Source: Luteibacter sp. 9135 (GTDB lineage: Bacteria > Pseudomonadota > Gammaproteobacteria > Xanthomonadales > Rhodanobacteraceae). From it: a stretch of 64,000 nt of DNA. Within the stretch, counting starts at the first letter, position 1; each line of letters starts with the position of its first letter. A model generated the notes under the pieces. The model did not search any database, had not been told where the DNA came from, and saw only the letters and a program-made list of their open reading frames with translations. A program made the position numbers and the translations under genes. The DNA is taken from positions 2,287,501 through 2,351,500 of the forward strand of contig NZ_JQNB01000001.1 of assembly GCF_000745005.1 (NCBI RefSeq). Direction: 5' to 3'. Shown here one piece after another: positions 48,533 to 57,110 of the stretch.

Positions 48533-48573
48533 CCGGCGGCGATCGTCTCCCTGCGGCGCCGCCGGGTTTTTTT
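48533..48573 (+). terminator. Intrinsic terminator after the TonB receptor gene
   Basis: CCGGCGGCG (48533-48541) pairs with CGCCGCCGG (48557-48565), followed by G and seven T. It stands 22 bases before the GH29 gene. Since no separate promoter is obvious in that gap, partial read-through would give much more receptor mRNA than fucosidase mRNA. Confidence 0.88.
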
Positions 48574-48594
48574 ACGGAACGAGGAGTTCTTTCG

Positions 48595-50220
48595 ATGGTG
48601 CGACGATCCCTGGTCCCCCTCATCGCGGCGGCGCTGGCGTTCGGTGCCGCCCATGCGGGCGAAGCGACGGCGCCCACCGCCGGCACCGTGTCGCCGCAGG
48701 TCCAGGACCTGCGCTGGCAGCAGGCCACCGCCCGGTTCGCCCCGGCGCGCAAGGCCATCCTCGATCATGTCGGTGCCGACGTCGCCAAGGGTCCGTTCCG
48801 GCCCGACTGGGCTTCGTTGAAGGGCTACCGCTCGCCCGCCTGGTACGACGACGCCAAGTTCGGCATCTTCATCCATTGGGGCGTCTACTCGGTGCCGGCC
48901 TTCGGCAGCGAGTGGTATTCGCGCAACATGTACCAGCAGGGCACCAAGGAATTCGCGCACCACGTGGCCACCTATGGCCCGCAGTCGCGTTTCGGCTACA
49001 AGGATTTCGTGCCGATGTTCAAGGCGGAGCGGTTCGATCCGGACGCCTGGGCGGCGCTGTTCCGTGAGGCGGGGGCGCGCTACGTGGTGCCCGTGGCCGA
49101 GCACCACGACGGCTTCGCCATGTACGACTCGAAGCTGTCCGAGTGGACGGCGGTGCAGAAGGGCCCGAAACGCGACGTCATCGGCCTGCTGGCCAAAGCG
49201 ATCCGTGCGCAGGGCATGCGCTTCGGCGTGTCGTCCCACCGGGCCGAGCACGACTGGTTCTTCGACGGCGGTCGCCACTTCGCTTCCGACGTGAACGATC
49301 CGGCCAACGCCGGGCTCTACGGGCCGGCGGTGGACCACCTCAGCAAGGACGACCAGAACCTGGCCGACGACTGGACCTTCGTCTCGCAGGCCTGGCTGGA
49401 CGACTGGCTGGCCCGCACGGCGGAGCTGATCGACGATTACCATCCGGACATCATCTACTTCGACTGGTGGATCGGTCACCCGACCTTCCGCAACACGCTG
49501 CCCACCCTGTTGTCGTACTACTACAACCAGGGCGCGAAACGCGACGGCGTGGTGGTCAACTACAAGCTGGGCGACTTCCCCGAGGGCGCCGGCACGCTGG
49601 ATATCGAGCGCGGGCAGCTCACCGGCATCCACGCCACGCACTGGCAGACCGACACGTCGGTCAGCGAGGCCTCGTGGGGTTACATCGACCACGACACCTA
49701 CAAGTCGCCCACGGTCATCATCCACCTGCTGGCGGACGTGGTCTCCAAGAACGGCAACCTGATGCTCAACATCGGTCCGCGCGCGGACGGCACGATCCCG
49801 CAGGGCGCGCAGGATACGTTGCGCGGCATCGGTGCGTGGCTGAAGGTCAACGGCGAGGCCATCTACGGCAGCAAGCCGTGGCGGGTGTACGGCGAAGGCC
49901 CCACCGAGGTCATCGGCGGCACGTTCCAGGACACCAAGACCAAGCCGTTCACCGCGGACGATTTCCGCTTCACCACCGGCAACGGCAAGCTCTACGCGAT
50001 CGAGCTGGGCTGGCCGGCGGCCGGTAAGGCCACCGTGCACGCGATCAAGCCGACCGACGCCGTGTCGAACGTCGAGTTGCTGGCGGACGGTAGCAACGTG
50101 CCCTTCACCCAGGACGGCACCGGGCTTCACCTGCGGGTTCCCTCCCATCCCGTCGGCAGCGACGCCTACGTGTACCGCATCACGCTGGCCACGCCGACCA
50201 CCCCCAAGGCCTCCCCATGA
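48595..50220 (+). CDS. Alpha-L-fucosidase, GH29 (A-type)
   Basis: Exported fucosidase of 541 residues; the signal peptide ends near FGAAHA-GE. The GH29 barrel shows AKFGIFIHWGVYSVPAFGSEWY, a family signature, then VVPVAEHHDGFAMYDS. The nucleophile is D290 in IIYFDWWIG. The C-terminal part (about 420-541) is a beta-sandwich. Long, single-barrel enzymes of this type often act on several alpha-fucosyl linkages; the linkage here is unknown. It probably removes core or antennal fucose. The GH18 gene overlaps its stop by ATGA, so the two are made together. Confidence 0.93.
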   Translation: MVRRSLVPLIAAALAFGAAHAGEATAPTAGTVSPQVQDLRWQQATARFAPARKAILDHVGADVAKGPFRPDWASLKGYRSPAWYDDAKFGIFIHWGVYSVPAFGSEWYSRNMYQQGTKEFAHHVATYGPQSRFGYKDFVPMFKAERFDPDAWAALFREAGARYVVPVAEHHDGFAMYDSKLSEWTAVQKGPKRDVIGLLAKAIRAQGMRFGVSSHRAEHDWFFDGGRHFASDVNDPANAGLYGPAVDHLSKDDQNLADDWTFVSQAWLDDWLARTAELIDDYHPDIIYFDWWIGHPTFRNTLPTLLSYYYNQGAKRDGVVVNYKLGDFPEGAGTLDIERGQLTGIHATHWQTDTSVSEASWGYIDHDTYKSPTVIIHLLADVVSKNGNLMLNIGPRADGTIPQGAQDTLRGIGAWLKVNGEAIYGSKPWRVYGEGPTEVIGGTFQDTKTKPFTADDFRFTTGNGKLYAIELGWPAAGKATVHAIKPTDAVSNVELLADGSNVPFTQDGTGLHLRVPSHPVGSDAYVYRITLATPTTPKASP

Positions 50221-51272
50221 ATCGCTGGAAATTCCTCTTCGTCGCCGGCCTGTTCTGGCTGCCGCTGGCCGCGTTCGCCAAGGCGCCCGTGGCGCTGTTC
50301 TACCTGATGGGCACGCAGAAATCGGTGGCCTCGTTCGAGGCGCACGTGGACAAGATCGACCTGCTGGTGCCCACATGGTACGGCGTGGACGAAAACGGCC
50401 TGGTCTCCGGTGGTCCCGACGACTACGTGTTGAAGATCGCCCAGGCACACAAGCTGCCGGTGATGCCCATCGTGTCGGCTGCGGGCGACCGCGCCAAGTT
50501 CCACGCGCTGCTCACCAACGAAACCGCGAAGAAGGCGATGATCGCCAGCATGATCGAACAGGCGAAGCTGCACGGCTTCGTCGGCTACCAGTTCGACTTC
50601 GAGAATATCGCCTGGACCGATCGCGACGCGCTCACCCTGATCACGCGCCAGACCTACGAGGCGCTGCACAAGAACGGGCTGAAGCTGAGCATGGCCGTGG
50701 TCCCCAATGCACCGGGGTATGCGGGGCAGGGCGCCTTCGGCAAGTGGATGTGGGAATACTGGCGCGGCGCGTACGATCTGAAGGAGCTGTCAAAGGTGCT
50801 CGACCTGGTCTGCCTGATGACCTACGACCAGCACACGCGCTGGACCACGCCGGGCCCGGTGGCGGGCATGCCCTGGGTGATGGAGCAGCTGCAGTACGCG
50901 ATCAAGATCGTGCCCAAGGACAAGCTGTCGCTGGGCATCGGCCTGTACGGCTACCGTTGGTTCACCGGCAACCCGGTGGGCGCCGACGGCAAGGAAAACT
51001 CGAACATCTCCGGCACCTATATCGATGCCGACGAATCGTTCCCGCTGGCGAAGCAGTTCGGTGTCACCATGCAGTGGGATCCGGTGGAGCACGAGTCGTG
51101 GTTCTACTTCTACCGCGACCAGATGCGCGAGTGGGTGTTCCTGCCCGATGCCCGCGCCTTCCGCGACCGCTACGACGTAGTCAAGCAATACGGGCTGGAA
51201 GGCTTCTGCGCCTGGGTGCTGGGGTCGGAAGACCCGAAGATCTGGGACGAGCTGCCTAACGCGGTGCGTTGA
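50217..51272 (+). CDS. GH18 glycosidase, candidate endo-beta-N-acetylglucosaminidase
   Basis: Exported 351-residue protein with a signal peptide ending AAFA-KA. The barrel resembles the YaaH/YdhD-like group of GH18 more than chitinases: YLMGTQKSVASFEAHVDKID at the start, LLVPTWYGVDENG, then the catalytic strand GYQFDFENI with D127 and acid E129. That shortens the classical DGxDxDxE to FDFE, keeping the last D-x-E. LVCLMTYDQHT and GIGLYGYRWF follow. A role in cutting the chitobiose core of N-glycans fits the locus, but peptidoglycan- or chitin-type activity is possible. The last 17 bases overlap the convergent GH29 gene. Confidence 0.8.
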   Translation: MNRWKFLFVAGLFWLPLAAFAKAPVALFYLMGTQKSVASFEAHVDKIDLLVPTWYGVDENGLVSGGPDDYVLKIAQAHKLPVMPIVSAAGDRAKFHALLTNETAKKAMIASMIEQAKLHGFVGYQFDFENIAWTDRDALTLITRQTYEALHKNGLKLSMAVVPNAPGYAGQGAFGKWMWEYWRGAYDLKELSKVLDLVCLMTYDQHTRWTTPGPVAGMPWVMEQLQYAIKIVPKDKLSLGIGLYGYRWFTGNPVGADGKENSNISGTYIDADESFPLAKQFGVTMQWDPVEHESWFYFYRDQMREWVFLPDARAFRDRYDVVKQYGLEGFCAWVLGSEDPKIWDELPNAVR

Positions 51273-52635
51273 CCGCGAACAGCTTGAACTCGCGGATACG
51301 CGCCGTGCCCACGGCGGACAGGATGTTCAGACGGACGCGCCGTGCGGTAACCGGCGCGAAGCGATCTATCTTCATGTGACCGATCGCCTGGGCCTGGGCG
51401 ACGGTTTTCCAGCCGTTGCCGTCCCACACCTGCACCGCATAGCCGTGCACGTTCTGGCCACCGTCCAGCCATTCCATCGTCATGGCGCGGTCGAAGGTGA
51501 CCTCGCGACCCAGGTCCACCTCCAGCGTGGCGTTGGCCGCCCCGTTCGGTGCGGACCAGAACGTCGACGGATCGCCGTCCAGGGCCGCCGCGGTGTTGGC
51601 GTCGGTGGGCGCATGCTGGGCCACCAGGTTGGCCGCATCGCCGTAGCGTGCCTTGAGCGCCTTGCCGAAGTCGGCCAGCCGGCGCACGTCGGCCTCGGGC
51701 AACAGGCCATGGGTGTCCGGCGCCACGCCCAGCATCAGCTGGCCGCCGTGGCCGACGCTGCTTTCCCAGTTGTCCATCAGTTCGTCCACGGTCTTCAGCG
51801 ACGTGCCGAAGTCCGGCCTGGAGCTGTAGAACCAGTGGCCCTTGTGCAGCGGCGTGTCCACTTCCAGGGGCCGCCAGCGAAGCTGTCCGTGGCGGTCGAT
51901 GACGTTCCAGTTTTCGCCCTGCACCACGCCGTCCTCGTTGCCGACCCAGCGGATGTCGCCGTAGTCGAACAGGGCGACATCGGCGAAGATCATCGCGTTG
52001 GTCTGGTAGGTCCGCAGCGTTTCCACGTATTTGGCGAAGTCGTAGACATGCCCCGCGCTGCCGGCGCCGTCCAGCCACCACTCGGTGAGCGGGCCGTAGT
52101 GCTGCACCAGTTCTTCCAGCTCGGACAGGTAGTACTTGTCATACGCGGCGGCGTTGGCGTAACGCGGATCGTGTCGGTCCCAGGGGGATAGATAGATGCC
52201 GAAGCCCAGGCCGTTCTTCTTCGCCGCGTCGGACGCCATGCGTACCAGGTCGCCCTTGCCGCCCTTCCACGGGCTGGCCTTCACCGAATAATCGGTCTGG
52301 TCGGTGGGCCACAGGGCGAAACCGTCATGGTGTTTCGCCACCAGCACCATGTAGCGCACGCCGGCCGCCTTGACCGCGCGCGCCCACTGGTCGGGATCGA
52401 CCTTGTCGGGGTTGAACACGCTGGGCGACGCGGTGCCGTCGCCCCACTCGCGGTCGAGGAAGGTGTTGGTGCCGAAGTGCACGATGACGCCGAACTCCAG
52501 GTCCTGCCAGGCCACCTGCTGCGGCGACGGCTTGACGTCGGTGAACGACTCGGCCGGCGCGATGCCCGGCAGGGCCGCCAGCAGCGCCGTCGCGAGGCAG
52601 GTCTTCAGGCGGCGGAACGGAACGGACGTCGACAT
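51256..52635 (-). CDS. Alpha-L-fucosidase, GH29 (B-type, alpha-1,3/1,4) with carbohydrate-binding domain
   Basis: Exported 459-residue protein (signal peptide to GIAPA-ES). The barrel has DLEFGVIVHFGTNTFLDREWG, VAKHHDGFALWPT and the predicted nucleophile D189 in EWWLDGAG. A C-terminal F5/8-type (CBM32-like) domain spans about 325-459. This plan is that of GH29-B enzymes, which are specific for alpha-1,3/1,4-fucose in Lewis-type branches. ATG at 52635 is chosen; a CTG upstream has no support. It is the last gene of the train from the kinase gene, 30 bases after GH35, and overlaps the GH18 gene at its 3' end. Confidence 0.88.
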   Translation of the reverse strand: MSTSVPFRRLKTCLATALLAALPGIAPAESFTDVKPSPQQVAWQDLEFGVIVHFGTNTFLDREWGDGTASPSVFNPDKVDPDQWARAVKAAGVRYMVLVAKHHDGFALWPTDQTDYSVKASPWKGGKGDLVRMASDAAKKNGLGFGIYLSPWDRHDPRYANAAAYDKYYLSELEELVQHYGPLTEWWLDGAGSAGHVYDFAKYVETLRTYQTNAMIFADVALFDYGDIRWVGNEDGVVQGENWNVIDRHGQLRWRPLEVDTPLHKGHWFYSSRPDFGTSLKTVDELMDNWESSVGHGGQLMLGVAPDTHGLLPEADVRRLADFGKALKARYGDAANLVAQHAPTDANTAAALDGDPSTFWSAPNGAANATLEVDLGREVTFDRAMTMEWLDGGQNVHGYAVQVWDGNGWKTVAQAQAIGHMKIDRFAPVTARRVRLNILSAVGTARIREFKLFAVNAPR

Positions 52636-52665
52636 GGGCAGGCACTCCAGCACAGGCGCAAAAAG

Positions 52666-54501
52666 TCAGGGTTGTTTGGCGGGGTCGGACCACAGCCGGT
52701 GATCGACACCCCTTACGACGGGTTTGTCGCGCGTGTCCAGGTCGAACACCACCACGTCGTTGCGGCCCCGGTGGAACCAGGGGCCGGGCGCGTAAAGGTC
52801 ATGCTGGGGTCCGATCGACCAGATCCGGCCCAGGTTTACGTCGTTGAGCCACAGGGCGCCCTTGCCGAACGCCCGTGTGTCCAGGAACGTGTCGGCAGGC
52901 GTCCCGATATCCACGTGGCCGCGGTGGAACGCCGGGCCCGCGACCGGGGCGGTCGTCCAGCCGCGCAGCGTGCGCAGTGTGTCCATGGGCAGGGGATACA
53001 CCTGCCAGCCGGTCAACACATCGGTGCCGAGCATCACCGGATCGACCAGGCCGGCGCGGCCGTCGTCCAGGTGCGGCCCGTAGTTCACGCGGCCGGTGTT
53101 TTCCACGAGGATATCCAGCGTGTGCTCGCCGCTGCCGACATCGAGCGGCACGGACACCTGCTTCAGTCGTCGGTCGACCGTGCCGCGCGCGTCGCGATCG
53201 AGGTAGATCGCTGCATAGTCGCGCACGTCGCCCAGGTACAGCGTGCCGTGGAACGAACCATGCACCGTGGTGCGGTAGAGGATGTAGCCGTAGGACTGGC
53301 CATACGCTTCCATCGACCGGGGTTGCTCGGACGCGTGCGGCGCCGGCAGGTTGTCCCACAGCGATGCGGATTCGTCGAGGGTGAAGGCGGGAAGGCTGCG
53401 CAGGGGCGGCGACGCCGGCACCGGGGGTAGGGCCTGCCCGGTCGCCTTCGCGATCACCTCGCGAAAGCGCAGGTACTTCGGGGTCGGGCGTCCCGCTTCA
53501 TCCAGCGCGGCGTCGTAGTCGTAGCTGGTGGTCTGCGGCGTGTAGTGGTCCGAGGGGTTGCCCTGGAAATTGGCGCCGTTCATGAAGCCGAAGCTGGTGC
53601 CCCCATGCACCATGTACACGTTGACCGAGTCGCCCCGAGACAGCATCCAGGCCAGTTCGTCGGCCTGTTGCTTCGTATCGGTGTCGGCATGCTTGCCGCC
53701 CCACGCATCGAACCAGCCGGCCCAGTATTCGCCGGCCATGCGCGGTGCATCCGGCCGGAAGCGCGCCAGCGTCTCGAAGCTTTTCTTCGCCTCGCCCGGC
53801 GCGAAGTCGATCACCGCCGTCACATCGGGCAGGGTGCCGTTGGCGAGCAGGTCGGGGCCGTCGTAGGTGAGCAGCAGGTCGTCCGCCAGGCCCGACCGCT
53901 TGAGCATGTCGCGGATCTGGCCGAGGTAGGCCTTGTCGTCGCTGTAAGAGCCGTATTCGTTTTCCAGCTCGGTGGCGACGATGGGGCCGCCGCGGGACGC
54001 GAGCAGGGGTGCCAGTTCCTTGCCCAGGCGTTGCAGGTAGCGGTCGGCGGCGGCGAGGAAACGCGGATCGCGAGTGCGCACGCGCATGCCCGGTTCGGCG
54101 AACAGCCAGGCGGGGAAACCACCGGCATCCCACTCGCCGCACACGTACGGCCCTGGGCGCAGGATGACGTTCAGACCTTCGGCCTGCGCGGCTTTCACGA
54201 AGGCCGCCACATCGTTGTTGCCGCTGAAGTCGAACTGGCCGGGCGTCGGTTCCACCGCGTTCCAGAACACGTAGGTGGTGATGGTGTTCAGGCCCATCGC
54301 CCGCGCCTTGCGCAGCCGGTCGGTCCAGTACGCCCGCGGCACCCGCTGGAAGTGGATGTCGCCGGCGATGATCTGGTAAGGCTTGCCGTCACGCATGAAA
54401 TGCGCGCCGGACACGGTCAGCGGCGGGTTGGCGAAGGCCGCGGGCAGCACCGCGAGCAGGCCGGCCACCAGTAACGCGAGACGCGGCACGAGGCGCGTCA
54501 T
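52666..54501 (-). CDS. Beta-galactosidase, GH35
   Basis: Exported GH35 enzyme of 611 residues (signal peptide to LPAAFA-NP). The barrel shows SGAHFMRDGKPYQIIAGDIHFQR in two adjacent segments and ILRPGPYVCGEWDAGGFPAWL. Acid/base E182 is in ELENEYGSY and nucleophile E258 in MAGEYWAGWFDAWGG. Beta-jelly-roll domains make up the C-terminal third. GH35 enzymes often take beta-1,3-linked galactose, the linkage in Lewis-a antennae. Its ATG overlaps the GH3 stop (ATGA). A longer frame upstream is antisense to coding DNA and rejected. Confidence 0.92.
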   Translation of the reverse strand: MTRLVPRLALLVAGLLAVLPAAFANPPLTVSGAHFMRDGKPYQIIAGDIHFQRVPRAYWTDRLRKARAMGLNTITTYVFWNAVEPTPGQFDFSGNNDVAAFVKAAQAEGLNVILRPGPYVCGEWDAGGFPAWLFAEPGMRVRTRDPRFLAAADRYLQRLGKELAPLLASRGGPIVATELENEYGSYSDDKAYLGQIRDMLKRSGLADDLLLTYDGPDLLANGTLPDVTAVIDFAPGEAKKSFETLARFRPDAPRMAGEYWAGWFDAWGGKHADTDTKQQADELAWMLSRGDSVNVYMVHGGTSFGFMNGANFQGNPSDHYTPQTTSYDYDAALDEAGRPTPKYLRFREVIAKATGQALPPVPASPPLRSLPAFTLDESASLWDNLPAPHASEQPRSMEAYGQSYGYILYRTTVHGSFHGTLYLGDVRDYAAIYLDRDARGTVDRRLKQVSVPLDVGSGEHTLDILVENTGRVNYGPHLDDGRAGLVDPVMLGTDVLTGWQVYPLPMDTLRTLRGWTTAPVAGPAFHRGHVDIGTPADTFLDTRAFGKGALWLNDVNLGRIWSIGPQHDLYAPGPWFHRGRNDVVVFDLDTRDKPVVRGVDHRLWSDPAKQP

Positions 54502-57110
54502 CGCGGCAGCGCCTGCCGGCCCTGAAGGGTGAACTCCAGCGACTGGCCCGGCGCATCGCCCGGCTGGCCGCCGCCGAGGAAGAGTCGGTAGCTGCCGGGG
54601 ACGACGGCACGCTGGCCAGCCGCATCCACGGAGCTGAGCCGGCGGGGATCGAGGACGAAGGTGATCCGGCGCGTTTCGCCGGCGCGCAGGTGCACGCGCT
54701 GCAGCCCGACCAGCGTGCGGTGCGGCGCGAGTTTGTCGCCTTCGGGAAAACCGAGGTACGCCTGGACCACTTCGTCGCCGTCGCGCTCGCCGCTGTTGCG
54801 CACGTCCACGCTGGCGGTGAGGGTATCGCCCGCCGTCAGCGCCGGCTGCGACAGGCGTGCCTCGGCGTAAGCGAAGCGCGTGTAGCTGAGCCCGTGGCCG
54901 AAGGGGTACAGCGGCGTGCCGTCGAAGTAGCGATAGGTGCGCCCCTTCATCTGGTAACTGGTGAAGGGAGGCAGGTCGCGCACGGAACGGTAGAACGTGA
55001 CCGGCAGGCGCCCGGCGGGGTTGTCGTCGCCCGCCAGCAGGCGCGCCACCGCGGTGCCGCCGCTCTGGCCGGGGTACCACGCGGCGACGATGGCGGCGGC
55101 GCGCTCGTTCGCCTCGTCCAGCGCCACCGCGCTGCCGGACATCAGCACCACGACCAGCGGCTTGCCGCTGGCCGCGGCACGCATGAGCAGGGCGCGTTGC
55201 GCGGCGGGCAGGCCGATGTCGGTACGATCGCCGCCGGCGAAGCCCGGCACCTCGATCCGCAGTTCCTCGCCTTCCACGTCGGGCGACAGGCCGACGAAGG
55301 CCACGGCGACATCGGCGTCGCTCAACGTACGGTCCACCTCGGCCAGCTGCGCGTCGGCGGGCGCCAGCCACTGCAACCGCACGCCCTGGTCGTTGCCGCT
55401 GTGCACGTACTCCAGGCGGATGTCGTGCGGTCGGGTGTCGTCGAAGTGCAGGCGGGCCTGCATGGCCGTGTCGCTACCGTCGTCCTGCACCACGAGCTTG
55501 CCGTCCACGAACAGGCGCACCGGATCGTGGCCGACGCAGTCGAAGCAGCGATCCACATGCACCGCCAGCGTGTAGTCACCGGGGCCGGGTGGAAACAGGG
55601 CGCCGGTCCAGCGCACCGCGTAGGTGCCCTTGGGCAGGCCCGCGGGGGTCACGTGGTCCCAGTCGAAGTCGATGCTGCGATCCACGCGCGTGGCGCTGGG
55701 CTTGCCCTGGAAACCGGTGCCGACGAAATAGCTGCCGCTGAGGCCGGTCGCGGCGCCGGGTGCGGCCTGCGTGCGCAGTGCGGTTTCCGGTACCGGCACC
55801 GGCACGCCCACGGCCACCGGCGAGCCCTGCGCATAACGAATGCGTTCGGTGCCGAACCGCGTGCGCAGACCCTGCAGCGGCGTGACCGGTGCGCGCGACG
55901 TGGCGTGGTAGTTCGCTTCCAGGGTTTCCACGGTGTCGGCGTTGGGTCCGATCACCGCGATGCGCGGGGTGCCGCGCAGGGGCAGCGCGCCGTTGTCGTT
56001 CTTGAGCAGCACCATCGACTGCGCCGCCGCGTCCAGCGCAAGCGCCGCATGCGCCGGCGACTCGGCGGGCCGGGCACGGGGCGATGCGGACACGCCGAGT
56101 TCGCCGAGCCGGTAGCGGGCCGCGAACAGGCGGACCAGGGCCGTATCCAGCACGGATACGTCCACGTCGCCGCGGCGCACCGCCTCGCCAAGCTCCGCAT
56201 AGGCGAAGCCGCAATCCAGGTCGGTGCCCGCGCGCAGGGCGGCCGCCGACGAGCCGGCGTTGTCCGCGCGGTAGTAGTGGAACTTGGTCATGTCGTCCAC
56301 CGCGTCGCAGTCGGAGACGACGAAGCCGGTGAAGCCCCAGCTCGTGCGCAGCGTGTCCTGGAGCAACCCCGCATCCGCGCACACCGGCGTGCCGTGCAGC
56401 GCGTTGTAGCCACACATCACCGAGCCCGCGTGGCCTTCGGTGATCGCGGCGCGGAACGACGGCAGGAAGGTCGCTTCCTTATCGTGCGGCGACACGTCGA
56501 TATCGAAGCCGTGCCGACCGGCTTCCGGTCCGCTGTGCACGGCGAAGTGCTTCGGCGTAGCGATGGCGCGCGGATGCGCCGGGTCGGGCCCCTGGATACC
56601 CTGCACGAAGGACACGGCCAGCCGGCCGGTGAGGTAGGGATCCTCGCCGTAGGTTTCCTGGCCACGGCCCCAGCGCGGATCACGGAAGATGTTGATGTTC
56701 GGCGACCAGATGGTCAGCCCTTCGTAGCGGCCGTGGTCGTGGCCCGCGCCGATGGCGTCGAAGCGTGCGCGCGCTTCCTGCGCTATCGCCTCGCCCACCT
56801 GCTGCAGCAAGTCGGGATTCCAGCTGGCGGCCAGGCCGATCGCCTGCGGAAACACCGTGGCATAACCCGCGCGTGCCGCCCCGTGCAGGCCTTCGTTCCA
56901 CCACTCGTAGGCGGGAATGCCGAGCCGCGGTATCGCCGGCGCCGCGCTCTGCAACTGCGCTACCTTCTCGTCCAGGCTCATGCGCGAGACCAGGTCGCGG
57001 GCGCGTTGTTCGGGTGCCGCCGCCGGGGTGACGGCCGATGCGTGGCCCACCCACAGCAGCAACCCCGCCGCGACGGCTGCGACACGCCGTGTCGCGTGAG
57101 GACCGCTCAT
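54498..57110 (-). CDS. GH3 beta-glycosidase with PA14 domain (beta-xylosidase/glucosidase)
   Basis: Exported protein of 870 residues (signal peptide to VGHASA-VT). The N-terminal GH3 barrel contains YEWWNEGLHGAARAG, FRDPRWGRGQETYGEDPYL, ATPKHFAVHSG and nucleophile D267 in VVSDCDAVDD. The (alpha/beta)6 domain is interrupted by a PA14 domain (about 440-580, GLSGSYFVGTGFQGKP), and a C-terminal fibronectin-III-like domain follows. The EWWNE and WGRGQETYGED motifs are those of the bacterial beta-xylosidase/glucosidase branch. Removal of core beta-1,2-xylose is the inferred role. ATGA overlaps link it to GH20 before and GH35 after. Confidence 0.9.
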   Translation of the reverse strand: MSGPHATRRVAAVAAGLLLWVGHASAVTPAAAPEQRARDLVSRMSLDEKVAQLQSAAPAIPRLGIPAYEWWNEGLHGAARAGYATVFPQAIGLAASWNPDLLQQVGEAIAQEARARFDAIGAGHDHGRYEGLTIWSPNINIFRDPRWGRGQETYGEDPYLTGRLAVSFVQGIQGPDPAHPRAIATPKHFAVHSGPEAGRHGFDIDVSPHDKEATFLPSFRAAITEGHAGSVMCGYNALHGTPVCADAGLLQDTLRTSWGFTGFVVSDCDAVDDMTKFHYYRADNAGSSAAALRAGTDLDCGFAYAELGEAVRRGDVDVSVLDTALVRLFAARYRLGELGVSASPRARPAESPAHAALALDAAAQSMVLLKNDNGALPLRGTPRIAVIGPNADTVETLEANYHATSRAPVTPLQGLRTRFGTERIRYAQGSPVAVGVPVPVPETALRTQAAPGAATGLSGSYFVGTGFQGKPSATRVDRSIDFDWDHVTPAGLPKGTYAVRWTGALFPPGPGDYTLAVHVDRCFDCVGHDPVRLFVDGKLVVQDDGSDTAMQARLHFDDTRPHDIRLEYVHSGNDQGVRLQWLAPADAQLAEVDRTLSDADVAVAFVGLSPDVEGEELRIEVPGFAGGDRTDIGLPAAQRALLMRAAASGKPLVVVLMSGSAVALDEANERAAAIVAAWYPGQSGGTAVARLLAGDDNPAGRLPVTFYRSVRDLPPFTSYQMKGRTYRYFDGTPLYPFGHGLSYTRFAYAEARLSQPALTAGDTLTASVDVRNSGERDGDEVVQAYLGFPEGDKLAPHRTLVGLQRVHLRAGETRRITFVLDPRRLSSVDAAGQRAVVPGSYRLFLGGGQPGDAPGQSLEFTLQGRQALPR

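Noticed and set aside
45505..50448. Open frame of 1,647 codons on the minus strand opposite the TonB receptor and GH29 genes
   Set aside because: It is exactly antisense to two well-supported genes, is low-complexity Arg/Val/Gly, and reflects GC-rich third positions rather than coding.
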